64,000 nucleotides of DNA from Paraprevotella sp964523985 (GCA_964523985.1 CAZGBV010000002.1:1-64000); one strand, 5' to 3'; shown: positions 8,191 through 16,760, numbered from the stretch's first letter. Program-made: numbers and translations. Notes: generated by a model not told the origin, from the letters alone.

Positions 8191-9534
8191 ATGAAGATTA
8201 TCATTGCCGGTGCCGGCGACGTAGGCACGCATTTGGCACAACTCCTGGCCAAGGAAAGCCAGAACATCACGCTGATGGACGAGAGCGAGGACAAACTTTC
8301 GAGGGTGGCCGACAACGTAGACCTCATGACCCTCAATGTGAAACCCACATCCATCAGCGGCCTGAAAGAGGCGGGAGCCGCGCATGCCGACTTGTTCATC
8401 GCCGTCATGCCCGACGAGATGAAGAACATCACCTGTTGCATGCTGGCTCACACGCTGGGGGCGGAAAAGACCGTGGCGCGCATCGACAATGCGGAATACT
8501 TGAACGAAGACTACAAGGAATTCTTCAAGGGAATGGGCATCAACTCCCTCATCTTCCCGGAAATATTGGCCTCGCGCGACATCATTGAAAGCATCAAGCA
8601 CAGTTGGGTGAGGCAGTGGTGGGAAGTACACGACGGAGCCCTCGTCATGCTGGGCATCAAATTACGCGAGACGGCGAAAATACTCGACATCCCGCTGAAG
8701 ACGCTGTGCGGCCCGGACACGTGCTACCATGTCGTGGCCATCAAGCGGAAAGACATGACCATCATCCCGAAGGGGGACACCATGCTTCAGCTGAACGACA
8801 TCGTATACTTCATGACCACAAAAAAACACATACCTTACATCCGCAAAATCGTCGGCAAGGAGCATTACGAGGACGTGAGGAACGTCATGATAATGGGAGG
8901 AGGGCGCACGGCCATGCACACCGCGCTGAACATGCCGGGATACATGGAAGTGAAAATCATAGAAAGCGACCCCGTGCGCTGCAACGAACTGAACGAGGCG
9001 TTGGGTGACAGCGACGTGATGGTTATCAACGGCGATGCGCGAGACTCCTCCCTGCTGGTCACGGAAGGCATACAGCACACGCAGGCTTTCGTCGCGCTGA
9101 CCGGGCAGAGCGAAAGCAACATACTGGCGTGCCTCACGGCCAAACGTCTGGGAGTGAGGAAGACCGTGGCACTGGTGGACAATCTGGACTACATATCCAT
9201 GGCCGAACGGCTGGACATCGGCACCATCATCAACAAGAAGTCGATTGCCGCCAGCCACATTTACCAGATGATGTTGGACTCGGACGTGTCCAACGTGAAA
9301 TGTCTGACCGTGGCGGATGCCGACGTGGCGGAATTTGAGGTGAAAGCCGGAGCCAGAGTCACCAAGAAGCCCGTGAAAGACCTCGGCTTGCCGACGGGCG
9401 TGGCCATCGGCGGACTGGTGCGAGGCGGCGAAGGAATGCACGTGAACGGACTGACGCAGATACAAGAAGGCGACAGCGTGGTCGTGTTCTGCAAGAGCAT
9501 GTTCATCAAGAAACTGGACAAGTATTTTGCGTGA
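8191..9534 (+). CDS. trkA: Trk potassium uptake regulatory subunit TrkA
   Basis: A 447-residue cytoplasmic peripheral protein with two RCK (TrkA-N/TrkA-C) repeats. The first NAD-binding fold begins IIAGAGDVGTHLAQLL, the second begins with VMIMGGGRTAMHTAL near residue 233. It gates the TrkH potassium channel in response to nucleotides. TrkH is not in the window; in many Bacteroidales it lies nearby. The gene is 4 bp after dxs. Its last 29 bp overlap the 3' end of the convergent DUF4435 gene. Confidence 0.93.
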   Translation: MKIIIAGAGDVGTHLAQLLAKESQNITLMDESEDKLSRVADNVDLMTLNVKPTSISGLKEAGAAHADLFIAVMPDEMKNITCCMLAHTLGAEKTVARIDNAEYLNEDYKEFFKGMGINSLIFPEILASRDIIESIKHSWVRQWWEVHDGALVMLGIKLRETAKILDIPLKTLCGPDTCYHVVAIKRKDMTIIPKGDTMLQLNDIVYFMTTKKHIPYIRKIVGKEHYEDVRNVMIMGGGRTAMHTALNMPGYMEVKIIESDPVRCNELNEALGDSDVMVINGDARDSSLLVTEGIQHTQAFVALTGQSESNILACLTAKRLGVRKTVALVDNLDYISMAERLDIGTIINKKSIAASHIYQMMLDSDVSNVKCLTVADADVAEFEVKAGARVTKKPVKDLGLPTGVAIGGLVRGGEGMHVNGLTQIQEGDSVVVFCKSMFIKKLDKYFA

Positions 9535-10546
9535 GCGCGGGGGCATCCATTCCGTCCAGCAAACGCCGGATGTCCCGAACGAGCCGCTTGTAAGGCGGCG
9601 CATCCTTGAAGCCCACGTTCTTTCTCAGCATCTCTTCCACGGAATTCTGGCTGTGCTGGTAACAAGACCATTCGTTCTGCCGTTGCACCTCGTGCCCGGC
9701 CAAGTCGCGGATTTCACGCTCGCGCTCCTTGCGCAACAATACGCAGACGGAATCCAGCAATGGCGAGACAACGTTGTCGAACAACGTGTGCCCCTGAATG
9801 TACAGATAAGTCGTCTCTGGGGTGACCCCCAAGTCGGACAGTTCCGCCTTCAACGCCCCGTAATCCTTCTTCGCCTGCGGGAAACAGCGTTGTAGCCAGG
9901 CCACCTTGCGGTTGACTCTCCGCCGCACGAGTTCCAAGGCCTGTTCGGGGTGATAGACGTTGAAGTCCCCCCCCTTGAAACTCACGTGGCTGCCGAACTC
10001 CGTCAGCGAGAATTTGTCGTAGAGGTCGTTCCTGTACACCCAGACCGACCACACGAACAACGGCCAGACAATCCGTGAATATTCGCGCATGAAGGCTTCG
10101 AAGTCCACGATTTGGCGGTCGTTGAGCGTGGCCATTACGCAAACTCTGTGCAACGTCCCCGCATAACATTGGTAATTCTCTATGGCGTATGCGTAGGTGT
10201 GGAACACGAAAGGGTTGCCGTTGACCATCCGCGAGGTTTGGGTGGCTTCCTGCAACAGGTAATCGTAGTCCGCGTCGACGCAGGCTATCATGTAATCCCC
10301 CAGCCGGGGGCCGAGTTCGTTCGTCAGCACTTGTTTTTTCCCCTTGCACAGCGTGGTGCAGGAAGGAAGCATGATTTCGAAATAATGCCTGTCGTCCTCG
10401 AAATCGTCCAGCACGGAACGCCAGAAGAACACGTCGTCGTAGCTCTCCACGTATGCCACGATTTTCCGCCGCGCTGTTCTGGGTTTCAGCCTCTGCGCCG
10501 CGCCCAGATACGAAGAAGTCAGGTTGTCAGACAATCTTTTAGCCAT
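9506..10546 (-). CDS. DUF4435 (TOPRIM-like) protein, partner of the adjacent ATPase
   Basis: A 346-residue protein. The N-terminus has AYVESYDDVFFWRSVL, whose glutamate fits the first TOPRIM acidic residue, and ACVDADYDYLL about 65 residues later fits the DxD pair, as in DUF4435 proteins. In PARIS phage defence the effector AriB is a DUF4435/TOPRIM nuclease released by the ATPase AriA; OLD-family nucleases use a similar ATPase-TOPRIM logic. The ATPase gene lies directly upstream with a GTGA overlap if a GTG at 10570 is used. The ATG at 10546 is preferred because GGGGGAGGGG precedes it. Equating this protein with AriB is an inference; the cell target is unknown. Confidence 0.8.
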   Translation of the reverse strand: MAKRLSDNLTSSYLGAAQRLKPRTARRKIVAYVESYDDVFFWRSVLDDFEDDRHYFEIMLPSCTTLCKGKKQVLTNELGPRLGDYMIACVDADYDYLLQEATQTSRMVNGNPFVFHTYAYAIENYQCYAGTLHRVCVMATLNDRQIVDFEAFMREYSRIVWPLFVWSVWVYRNDLYDKFSLTEFGSHVSFKGGDFNVYHPEQALELVRRRVNRKVAWLQRCFPQAKKDYGALKAELSDLGVTPETTYLYIQGHTLFDNVVSPLLDSVCVLLRKEREREIRDLAGHEVQRQNEWSCYQHSQNSVEEMLRKNVGFKDAPPYKRLVRDIRRLLDGMDAPALTQNTCPVS

Positions 10547-10566
10547 ACCGTCCCCTCCCCCGGAAA

Positions 10567-11388
10567 TCACCGCGTGATATCGGCCACGTCCGTCACGGCA
10601 TCAATCCATCCGTTCATCACCACGGCGGGCGAATGAGTGGTCAGGACAATCTGCACATTGGGGTTCATTCTCCGTATCAGGCCTATCAACTTCTGTTGCC
10701 ACTCCACGTGCAGGCTGATTTCCGGTTCATCCATGAAAAGCACGTAAGGCTTGTAGTCTTCCACCAGCACGGTGAGCAGGATGACGAGCATCTGTTTCTC
10801 ACCCGACGACAACTTGTAAGGCGATAGTACCTCTCCGTTCTGTTCCAGCTGTATCTCGTTGCAGGTACGGACGATTTTCTTTCCCGTCTCGCTGAACAGC
10901 TCGTCCACGATGTCCAGAAACTGCATCCGCGCCCCGGCGGCCTGCTGCGCTTTTTCCTGCACGTTGTCGCCTTCGCCCGTCAGTATAGCAATCATGCGGT
11001 TCCCGATGTTGACCTGATAGTCCAGGAAGCGCCGTTGCAACAGGTAAAGCTGCCAGTCCAGCTCGGTGCCCACTCTGGCATCAGTCAGCTTATCCAGCAG
11101 ATTGTAACGTATCAGCGGACGGTCGAAGCTCCTCACCGCGTCGAACCTTATCATCGTGGCATCTTGCGGCTCGAAGATTAGCTTCACGTCGCACTTGTCC
11201 TTCCGGATTCCCTTGGCCGCCTGCGTAAGTTTCGTCACCACTTTGTCCAGAATCGTGCTCTTGCCCACTCCGTTCACTCCGCTCAGGACATTCACTTCGC
11301 GGTTCAAATCCCACACTATATGTTTCCGTCCGCTCCAAAGCGAGTCAATCTCTATGCTCCGTATGTACTCTGCCAGCTTCTCTTCCAT
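10567..11388 (-). CDS. ABC/SMC-like AAA ATPase (PARIS/OLD-like pair with DUF4435)
   Basis: A 273-residue ATPase of the RecF/OLD/ABC type. It has Walker A GVNGVGKST, an ABC signature LSSGEKQM, Walker B VLFMDEPE and the H-loop THSP, all within a compact domain with no long coiled coil. Such ATPases act as sensors or gates for a partner nuclease. The start at 11388 is an ATG; a GTG at 11412 is possible. A -7 box lies 68 bp upstream. The next gene encodes a DUF4435 protein, giving the two-gene order seen in PARIS-type systems, although this ATPase looks shorter than usual AriA proteins. Confidence 0.82.
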   Translation of the reverse strand: MEEKLAEYIRSIEIDSLWSGRKHIVWDLNREVNVLSGVNGVGKSTILDKVVTKLTQAAKGIRKDKCDVKLIFEPQDATMIRFDAVRSFDRPLIRYNLLDKLTDARVGTELDWQLYLLQRRFLDYQVNIGNRMIAILTGEGDNVQEKAQQAAGARMQFLDIVDELFSETGKKIVRTCNEIQLEQNGEVLSPYKLSSGEKQMLVILLTVLVEDYKPYVLFMDEPEISLHVEWQQKLIGLIRRMNPNVQIVLTTHSPAVVMNGWIDAVTDVADITR

Positions 11389-11455
11389 GGCTTGTCTTTT
11401 TATTCCTTTCACCTGAAAGCAGCGGACGTCTGCGTCGAACCTGCCTTTGCCTTAG

Positions 11456-11483
11456 CAAAGATATGCTTTTTCGCGGAAAGAGG
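11456..11483 (-). promoter_or_regulatory. Promoter of the ATPase-DUF4435 pair
   Basis: On the minus strand TATCTTTG (11456-11463) is preceded, 20 bp upstream, by TTG, matching the Bacteroidota -33/-7 pattern. It faces away from the helicase promoter at 11518. Confidence 0.65.
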
Positions 11484-11517
11484 CAACGGAATGATGTCGG
11501 ATTTTGCTTGAAAGAAC

Positions 11518-11525
11518 TAACTTTG
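11518..11525 (+). promoter_or_regulatory. -7 box TAACTTTG upstream of the helicase
   Basis: TAACTTTGC on the plus strand matches TAnnTTTG. The helicase ATG is 94 bp downstream, leaving a leader of roughly 85 bases that contains a 27-codon ORF (11558-11641) overlapping the helicase start in another frame. Confidence 0.55.
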
Positions 11526-11619
11526 CAATCGTTTTCCTGATACGCGTGAAACCAAGGATGATGTGTGAAGAGAAGAACATGGCAGACCGCCCCGTACCTG
11601 CCCGAAAAGTTGACAAGAC

Positions 11620-13596
11620 ATGCCCGTGCCGCCCGTCTTGAACCTCAGGCGGCAACGCCGCTTGCTCGAGCTGGAACACGAATATGAGAAGGCACAGTAC
11701 CGCGCCCGGACAGAAGCGGACAGCATAACCCGCAAAATCGAGCAGGGACTGTGCTGGTATCCGTTGCGCCTCGGCAGGAGTTACTACAACTCGCTCAACC
11801 AGTTGGTGGTGGAGGTGGAACGAACGGAATACACGGACGCGAACCACGGTTTCGAGCCGGGGAAACAGGTATGTTTCTTCACTCCCGACGCTTCCGCGTA
11901 CCTGCACGGGAACGGACGAGGCAAGTTGCGTTATTTCCGATTCAACGGCACCGTGAGTTTCGTTGACGGCGACACGATGGTGGTAGCTCTGCCCGACCCG
12001 GATGCTCTTTCGCGCTTGAAAGAAGACGGGCGCGTCGGCGTGCAACTTTGCTTGGACGAAACCACTTACCGCTTGATGTTCGAAGCCCTCGACCGCGTAA
12101 TTGCCGCACGTGACGGACGCTTGGCGGAACTTCGCGACATCTTCCACGGTGCGGCGCAACCCAGACGCTTCTCCTTCAGTCCGATGCGTTTTCCCTGGCT
12201 GAACCCCTCACAGGAAACAGCGGTCAACGAGGTGTTGCGCGCCAAGGACGTGATGGTGGTGCACGGCCCTCCGGGGACGGGCAAGACCACCACTCTCGTG
12301 GAAGCTATCCACGAAACGCTCCTTCGCGAGAGCCAAGTGCTCGTGTGCGCACAAAGCAACATGGCCGTAGACTGGATTTCGGAGAAGCTGACCGACCGGG
12401 GCGTGGCGGTGTTGCGCATCGGCAATCCTTCGCGCGTAAACGACAAGATGCTGTCGTTCACTTACGAACGACGCTTCGAGGCGCATCCCTCCTACCCCAC
12501 GCTTTGGGCCATCCGCAAGGCAATCCGCGACTTGTACACCCGTCGTCCGTCGTCCGGTCGCGATGCCTTCCTCCGCAGGATTGCCCGTCTGCGCGACCGT
12601 ACTGCGGAGTTGGAAATCGCCATCAACGGGGACTTGTTCAACGAGGCGCGTGTCATTGCCTGCACGTTGACGGGCAGTGCCAATCGCGTGCTGGCCGGGC
12701 GGGATTTCCCCACCCTTTTCATCGACGAGGCCGCACAAGCCCTCGAAGCCTCCTGCTGGATTGCCATCCAAAAGGCCGGGCGCGTCATCTTGGCCGGCGA
12801 TCACCGCCAACTCCCTCCCACCGTGAAATGTCCCGAAGCCCTGCGTGGCGGGCTGGATCGCACGCTGATGGAGACCATCGCCGAGTGCCAACCCTCCGCA
12901 GTCTGCATGCTGCGCACGCAATACCGCATGAACGATGCCATCATGCGTTTCTCCGGCGAATGTTTCTACGACGGGAAAGTAGAAAGCGCACCGGAAGTGA
13001 AATACAGGGGCATCTTAGACTGGGATACGCCGATGGAATGGATTGACACTGCGGACGACGACCAGACCGCCCCGTACCTGAAAGACGAACCGTCTGATGC
13101 CGCTTCCGTCCCCGCTCCGTCGGCGGAGAAGACACCGGACTTCGGGGAAGTCCGCAACCCGGGCAGTACCAGCCGTTCCAATCCCGAGGAGGCGCGACTC
13201 ACCCTGAACATACTGAAAGCCTATTTCCGGAAAATAGGCAGGGAAAGGATTTTGGAGGAACACATTGACACCGGCATCATATCTCCTTACAAAAGTCAGG
13301 TGAAACTGTTGCGCTCCCTGTTGCGCCGCGACACCTTTTTCAATCCCTACCGGAATTTGCTGAGCGCGAATACCGTGGACGGCTTTCAGGGGCAGGAGCG
13401 CGATGTCATCCTCATCAGTCTGGTGCGGAGCAACGAGAACGGGCAAATCGGCTTCCTGCACGACTTGCGGCGCGTGAACGTGGCCATCACGCGGGCACGC
13501 ATGAAACTAATCGTGGTGGGCGACAGCTACACACTCTGCCGCACGCCGTTTTACAAACTATTGCACGGCTACATCAAGTCTTTAAAATCCCGATGA
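11620..13596 (+). CDS. Superfamily 1 (Upf1/IGHMBP2-like) DNA/RNA helicase
   Basis: A 658-residue helicase. Motif I is VVHGPPGTGKTTT, motif II DEAAQALE, motif III GDHRQLPP, motif IV region TQYRMN, motif V VDGFQGQERDVI and motif VI VNVAITRARMKL, which together define the AAA_11/AAA_12 Upf1-like group. The N-terminal about 180 residues form the beta-barrel-containing region seen in such helicases. A stretch of about 45 polar residues (near 475-520) between motifs IV and V looks like a flexible insertion. An in-frame TGA at 11611 fixes the start at or after 11620. Function in the cell is not established for most bacterial members. Confidence 0.93.
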   Translation: MPVPPVLNLRRQRRLLELEHEYEKAQYRARTEADSITRKIEQGLCWYPLRLGRSYYNSLNQLVVEVERTEYTDANHGFEPGKQVCFFTPDASAYLHGNGRGKLRYFRFNGTVSFVDGDTMVVALPDPDALSRLKEDGRVGVQLCLDETTYRLMFEALDRVIAARDGRLAELRDIFHGAAQPRRFSFSPMRFPWLNPSQETAVNEVLRAKDVMVVHGPPGTGKTTTLVEAIHETLLRESQVLVCAQSNMAVDWISEKLTDRGVAVLRIGNPSRVNDKMLSFTYERRFEAHPSYPTLWAIRKAIRDLYTRRPSSGRDAFLRRIARLRDRTAELEIAINGDLFNEARVIACTLTGSANRVLAGRDFPTLFIDEAAQALEASCWIAIQKAGRVILAGDHRQLPPTVKCPEALRGGLDRTLMETIAECQPSAVCMLRTQYRMNDAIMRFSGECFYDGKVESAPEVKYRGILDWDTPMEWIDTADDDQTAPYLKDEPSDAASVPAPSAEKTPDFGEVRNPGSTSRSNPEEARLTLNILKAYFRKIGRERILEEHIDTGIISPYKSQVKLLRSLLRRDTFFNPYRNLLSANTVDGFQGQERDVILISLVRSNENGQIGFLHDLRRVNVAITRARMKLIVVGDSYTLCRTPFYKLLHGYIKSLKSR

Positions 13597-13692
13597 CGCT
13601 CCTTCCCCCCTCCCCCGCCCTCTCGTTTTCCCGAACCGCTTTCCGGGAACAAGTTTCCACTTACAAGTGCGACGACTTTGTCTTTTTTCGCG

Positions 13693-13700
13693 TACCTTTG
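13693..13700 (+). promoter_or_regulatory. -7 box TACCTTTG for the nitroreductase gene
   Basis: TACCTTTG on the plus strand matches TAnnTTTG exactly and lies 26 bp before the ATG at 13727. Confidence 0.6.
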
Positions 13701-13726
13701 TCCCGTTGATTTAAAAGAGGTAGTTC

Positions 13727-14248
13727 ATGAACTTTAAAGAAATCTGCAAGGCACGCTACTCCGTGCGAGCCTACAAGCCGGACAGCATTCCGGCGGAAAA
13801 GCTGGAATATGTCAAGGAATGCACGCGGCTTGCCCCTTCCGCCGTCAACCGCCAGCCATGGAAATTCACCTTTTGCACGGATGCCGCCGACCGCACCCGC
13901 TTGCAGCGATGCTACGACAGGGAGTGGTTCCGCGAGGCTCCGGCTTACGTCCTTGTATGCGAAATCCCCGCGGAAGCCTGGACAAGACAGTATGACGGGA
14001 AAAACCATGCCGACATCGACGTAGCCATCGCCATAGAACATTTGTGTCTGGCGGCGGCCGAGCAAGGGCTGGGCACCTGCTGGGTGTGCAACTTTGACGT
14101 GCAGCTCTGCCAAGAGTTGTTCGCCCTGCCCGGCGAATGGTACCCGGCGGCCATCATCTCTATCGGTTATCCGGCCACGCCAGACATCCCGCAGAAGACA
14201 CGCAAGACGATGGCCGAAATCTGGGAAGACTGCAAAACCTCCGAGTAA
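13727..14248 (+). CDS. Nitroreductase-family FMN oxidoreductase
   Basis: A 173-residue member of the nitroreductase family, which uses FMN and NAD(P)H to reduce nitro compounds or quinones. The N-terminus has RYSVRAYKPDSIP and LAPSAVNRQPWKF, the usual FMN-phosphate and substrate-edge motifs, and GLGTCWVCNF sits in the C-terminal half. The length is typical for the short form. It is convergent with the POT transporter gene, 33 bp apart. The physiological substrate cannot be told from sequence. Confidence 0.92.
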   Translation: MNFKEICKARYSVRAYKPDSIPAEKLEYVKECTRLAPSAVNRQPWKFTFCTDAADRTRLQRCYDREWFREAPAYVLVCEIPAEAWTRQYDGKNHADIDVAIAIEHLCLAAAEQGLGTCWVCNFDVQLCQELFALPGEWYPAAIISIGYPATPDIPQKTRKTMAEIWEDCKTSE

Positions 14249-14281
14249 GGAACGTTACAAGGAACAGGCGAGGGAGGTGCC

Positions 14282-15808
14282 TCACGCCACCTTCTCGAGC
14301 TTCTTCATCATGGAGAACATGAACAAGGCGGAGAGCAGGCACAAGAGGATGAACACGCTCCACACCTGCCACAACGGCAAGGATGTCCCCCAAAGGAATG
14401 ATCCCACGGCCGTCAGGATGTTGCCGATGGCCGTGGCCACGAACCATCCACCCATCATCATGCCCTTGTATTTCGGGGGGGCGACCTTGGAAACGAAAGA
14501 AATACCCATGGGAGACAGCAACAGTTCCCCGAAAGTGAGGACAAGATAGGTGCATATCAGCCAGTTCGGCGAGACGAACATGGCCGTTCCCGCCGCCGCG
14601 GCTTCCTTTTGCGCCGCCGAACAGGGCAGACAAGCCGACCCAATGGCCATAATCAAGAAGCCCACAGCGGCTACCAGCATGCCGAGGGCTATTTTGCGCG
14701 GGGCGGAAGGCTCTTTCCCTTTCCTGGCGAGCCAGCCGAACAAGGCAATGGATATGGGCGTGAGCGCCACGACAAAACAGGGATTGAAATGCTGGAATAT
14801 GGGTGCCGCCACTGCCGTGGTATCGGGCAACGTGCCATACTTGTAACCCAGTCCGCACACCGACATCAGGATGACCAAAGCCGCGACAATCTTCCCTTTC
14901 CGGCTTTTGCTCTGGAACATGGCGAACAAGGCGTAAACAATCAAAATGCACAACACGAGGTTTGTCACGTCAAAAGCCATGCTTTGCACGCCCGAAGAAG
15001 TCTTGGCCGTGAACTCGTCGGCGAACAGCGTCAGCGTCAAGCCGTTCTGATGGAACGCCATCCAAAAAAAGATGACTACGGCGAACACCAGGCACAATGC
15101 CACGATGCGTGCCTTCGTCTCTGCCTGCGGGAGTTCCTCGCCTCTCGCCTCTTTGGTCGCATCCGCCGCCTTTTTCCCTCCTTCGACATGGCGGAACGTC
15201 TTGCGGAAACAATAATATATGGCGATGGACAGCACCAGCGAGGCGCAGGCCACGGCAAAGGCGAAATGATAGGAGTCTCCTTCGCTCACGCCCAGCGACT
15301 GATGGGCATAATCCATGATTTTGACCGCCGCAGTGGGAGCGAACAACGCACCGATGTTGATGGCCATGTAGAAGATGGAGAAAGCCGAATCACGCTTGGC
15401 GGCATACTCCGGGGTGTCGTAAAGGTTGCCCACCATCACCTGAAGGTTTCCTTTGAACAACCCCGTGCCCGCGCTAATGAGCAACAAGGCACCCGCCATG
15501 CCGGCAATGGCCACCGCGCCCCCGCCCAAAGGAAGAGCCAGGAACAGATAGCCGAGAAACATGATGGCAATGCCTATCGTGACCATTTTCCCATACCCGA
15601 ACAAGTCGGCCAGAATGCCGCCCACGAACGGAAGGAAATAAACCAACGCCAGGAAAACGCCGTAGATGGCACCCGCCACTTCCGGCGTGAAGCCGAAATT
15701 GGCTTTCAGGAACAAGACGAAAACGGCAAGCATCGTATAGTAACCGAAACGCTCGCCCGTGTTGGCCAGCGACAAAGCGTACAGACCCTTAGGTTGACCT
15801 TCGAACAT
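14282..15808 (-). CDS. POT/PTR2-family proton-dependent oligopeptide transporter
   Basis: A 508-residue inner-membrane transporter with about 14 hydrophobic segments. The N-terminus carries NTGERFGYY, the ExxER proton-coupling motif of peptide transporters, and ILADLFGYGK in the first loop. POT proteins import di- and tripeptides with protons. A loop of charged residues near 210-225 separates the two halves. The start ATG at 15808 is 37 bp after a -7 box. It is divergent from the CDP-alcohol phosphatidyltransferase gene across a large inverted repeat. Confidence 0.94.
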   Translation of the reverse strand: MFEGQPKGLYALSLANTGERFGYYTMLAVFVLFLKANFGFTPEVAGAIYGVFLALVYFLPFVGGILADLFGYGKMVTIGIAIMFLGYLFLALPLGGGAVAIAGMAGALLLISAGTGLFKGNLQVMVGNLYDTPEYAAKRDSAFSIFYMAINIGALFAPTAAVKIMDYAHQSLGVSEGDSYHFAFAVACASLVLSIAIYYCFRKTFRHVEGGKKAADATKEARGEELPQAETKARIVALCLVFAVVIFFWMAFHQNGLTLTLFADEFTAKTSSGVQSMAFDVTNLVLCILIVYALFAMFQSKSRKGKIVAALVILMSVCGLGYKYGTLPDTTAVAAPIFQHFNPCFVVALTPISIALFGWLARKGKEPSAPRKIALGMLVAAVGFLIMAIGSACLPCSAAQKEAAAAGTAMFVSPNWLICTYLVLTFGELLLSPMGISFVSKVAPPKYKGMMMGGWFVATAIGNILTAVGSFLWGTSLPLWQVWSVFILLCLLSALFMFSMMKKLEKVA

Positions 15809-15845
15809 GACTTGAAATGTTTTTGGTTGTGAATGTTTCCAACCG

Positions 15846-15853
15846 CAAAGATA
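15846..15853 (-). promoter_or_regulatory. -7 box TATCTTTG for the POT transporter
   Basis: The minus strand reads TATCTTTGC, an exact TAnnTTTG match 37 bp before the start codon. A second minus-strand candidate sits further upstream inside the left arm of the inverted repeat (15943-15950). Confidence 0.6.
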
Positions 15854-15942
15854 ACATTTATTTTCCGCTTTCTGCCTTTTTTAGGGGATATAGTGCCGTT
15901 TTCGGCAAACATTCCCAATCACGCAGAGTCAACTGGCAAGTG

Positions 15943-15950
15943 CAAAATTA
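15943..15950 (-). promoter_or_regulatory. Outward -7 box TAATTTTG in left repeat arm
   Basis: Mirror copy of the plus-strand box at 16008. It would send transcription toward the POT gene, upstream of that gene's own -7 box. Confidence 0.45.
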
Positions 15951-16007
15951 GGGGAAATGTTTGAAGAATTTCCGGCACCGAAACGCGAATTCTTCAAACA
16001 TTTCCCC

Positions 16008-16015
16008 TAATTTTG
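16008..16015 (+). promoter_or_regulatory. Outward -7 box TAATTTTG in right repeat arm
   Basis: TAATTTTGC on the plus strand, 50 bp before the ATG at 16065 of the phosphatidyltransferase gene. It is the only TAnnTTTG match near that gene, so it is the likely promoter even though it lies inside the inverted repeat. Confidence 0.55.
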
Positions 16016-16064
16016 CACTTGCCAGTTGACTCTGCGCTACATATTCACGTATAAAAACACGACT

Positions 16065-16760
16065 ATGGGAAAAGAAACCTCAGAGAGGATTCAAACCTCA
16101 ATTCTCAACAAGGCCGAAAAGAAAGCTCTCACGTGGCTTGCACAAAGACAACCCGGGTGGATGACTTCCGACACCCTGACTTACATCGGTGTATTCGGCA
16201 CGGTAGTTTACGCCATAGGAGGTTGGCTGTCCAACGCCAACGTCCAGTACCTGTGGCTTTCGTCGTTCGGGCTCGTCCTGCACTGGTACGGCGACAGCCT
16301 CGACGGCACGCTCGCCCGCTTCCGCGGCACGCAACGCCCCGTTTACGGCTTCTTCATCGACCACACGTTGGATGCCGTCACGACGTGCCTCATCTTCATC
16401 GGCGCGGGACTTTCACCCCTGTTGCGCATGGACGTGGCGTTGGTAGGCCTTGCCGGATACCTGAGCCTGTCCATCTACACCTATGTCTGCACCATCGTCA
16501 AGGGCGAGTTCTGCCTCACCTACGGCAAGCTCGGCCCCACCGAGTTCCGTTTGTTGCTCATCCTCCTGAACATTCTCTACATGTACACGCCGTGGGGAGG
16601 ATGGCACATCGTCTGGAACGGCACGGAATGGAGCGCATTCGACATCCTGGGTGCCGTCATCGCCATCGTCCTTTTCTGCATCTACACCACGCAGTTCCTC
16701 AAGGACAGAGCCGAACTCTCCCGCAAGGATCCTCTCAAGCCCTACGGCAAACGGCCATGA
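16065..16760 (+). CDS. CDP-alcohol phosphatidyltransferase family protein
   Basis: A 231-residue integral membrane enzyme of phospholipid synthesis. The family signature D(x2)DG(x2)AR(x8)G(x3)D(x3)D is visible as GDSLDGTLAR, then GFFID, then HTLD. Several hydrophobic helices follow. It transfers a phosphoalcohol from a CDP-activated donor to an alcohol acceptor; the alcohol (glycerol phosphate, inositol phosphate, serine or other) cannot be decided. The frame is open to a TTG at 16026 within the inverted repeat, but the ATG at 16065 fits the promoter position. Confidence 0.9.
   Translation: MGKETSERIQTSILNKAEKKALTWLAQRQPGWMTSDTLTYIGVFGTVVYAIGGWLSNANVQYLWLSSFGLVLHWYGDSLDGTLARFRGTQRPVYGFFIDHTLDAVTTCLIFIGAGLSPLLRMDVALVGLAGYLSLSIYTYVCTIVKGEFCLTYGKLGPTEFRLLLILLNILYMYTPWGGWHIVWNGTEWSAFDILGAVIAIVLFCIYTTQFLKDRAELSRKDPLKPYGKRP

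Larger units (their letters stand above)
15922..16036. repeat. Perfect 49-bp inverted repeat with 17-nt loop
   Basis: Positions 15922-15970 and 15988-16036 are exact reverse complements over 49 bases, separated by 17 bases (15971-15987). Each arm contains TAATTTTG reading outward, at 15943-15950 (minus) and 16008-16015 (plus), so the palindrome holds two identical promoters pointing away from each other toward the POT and the phosphatidyltransferase genes. The bases just outside the arms do not match, and no flanking target duplication is visible. Confidence 0.95.

Noticed and set aside
15922..16036. Invertible promoter switch (phase variation)
   Set aside because: The segment between the arms is only 17 bases and contains no promoter; inversion would not change the direction of either promoter.
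15922..16036. CRISPR repeat pair
   Set aside because: The repeat is inverted, single and without spacers or cas genes; no array was seen anywhere in the window.
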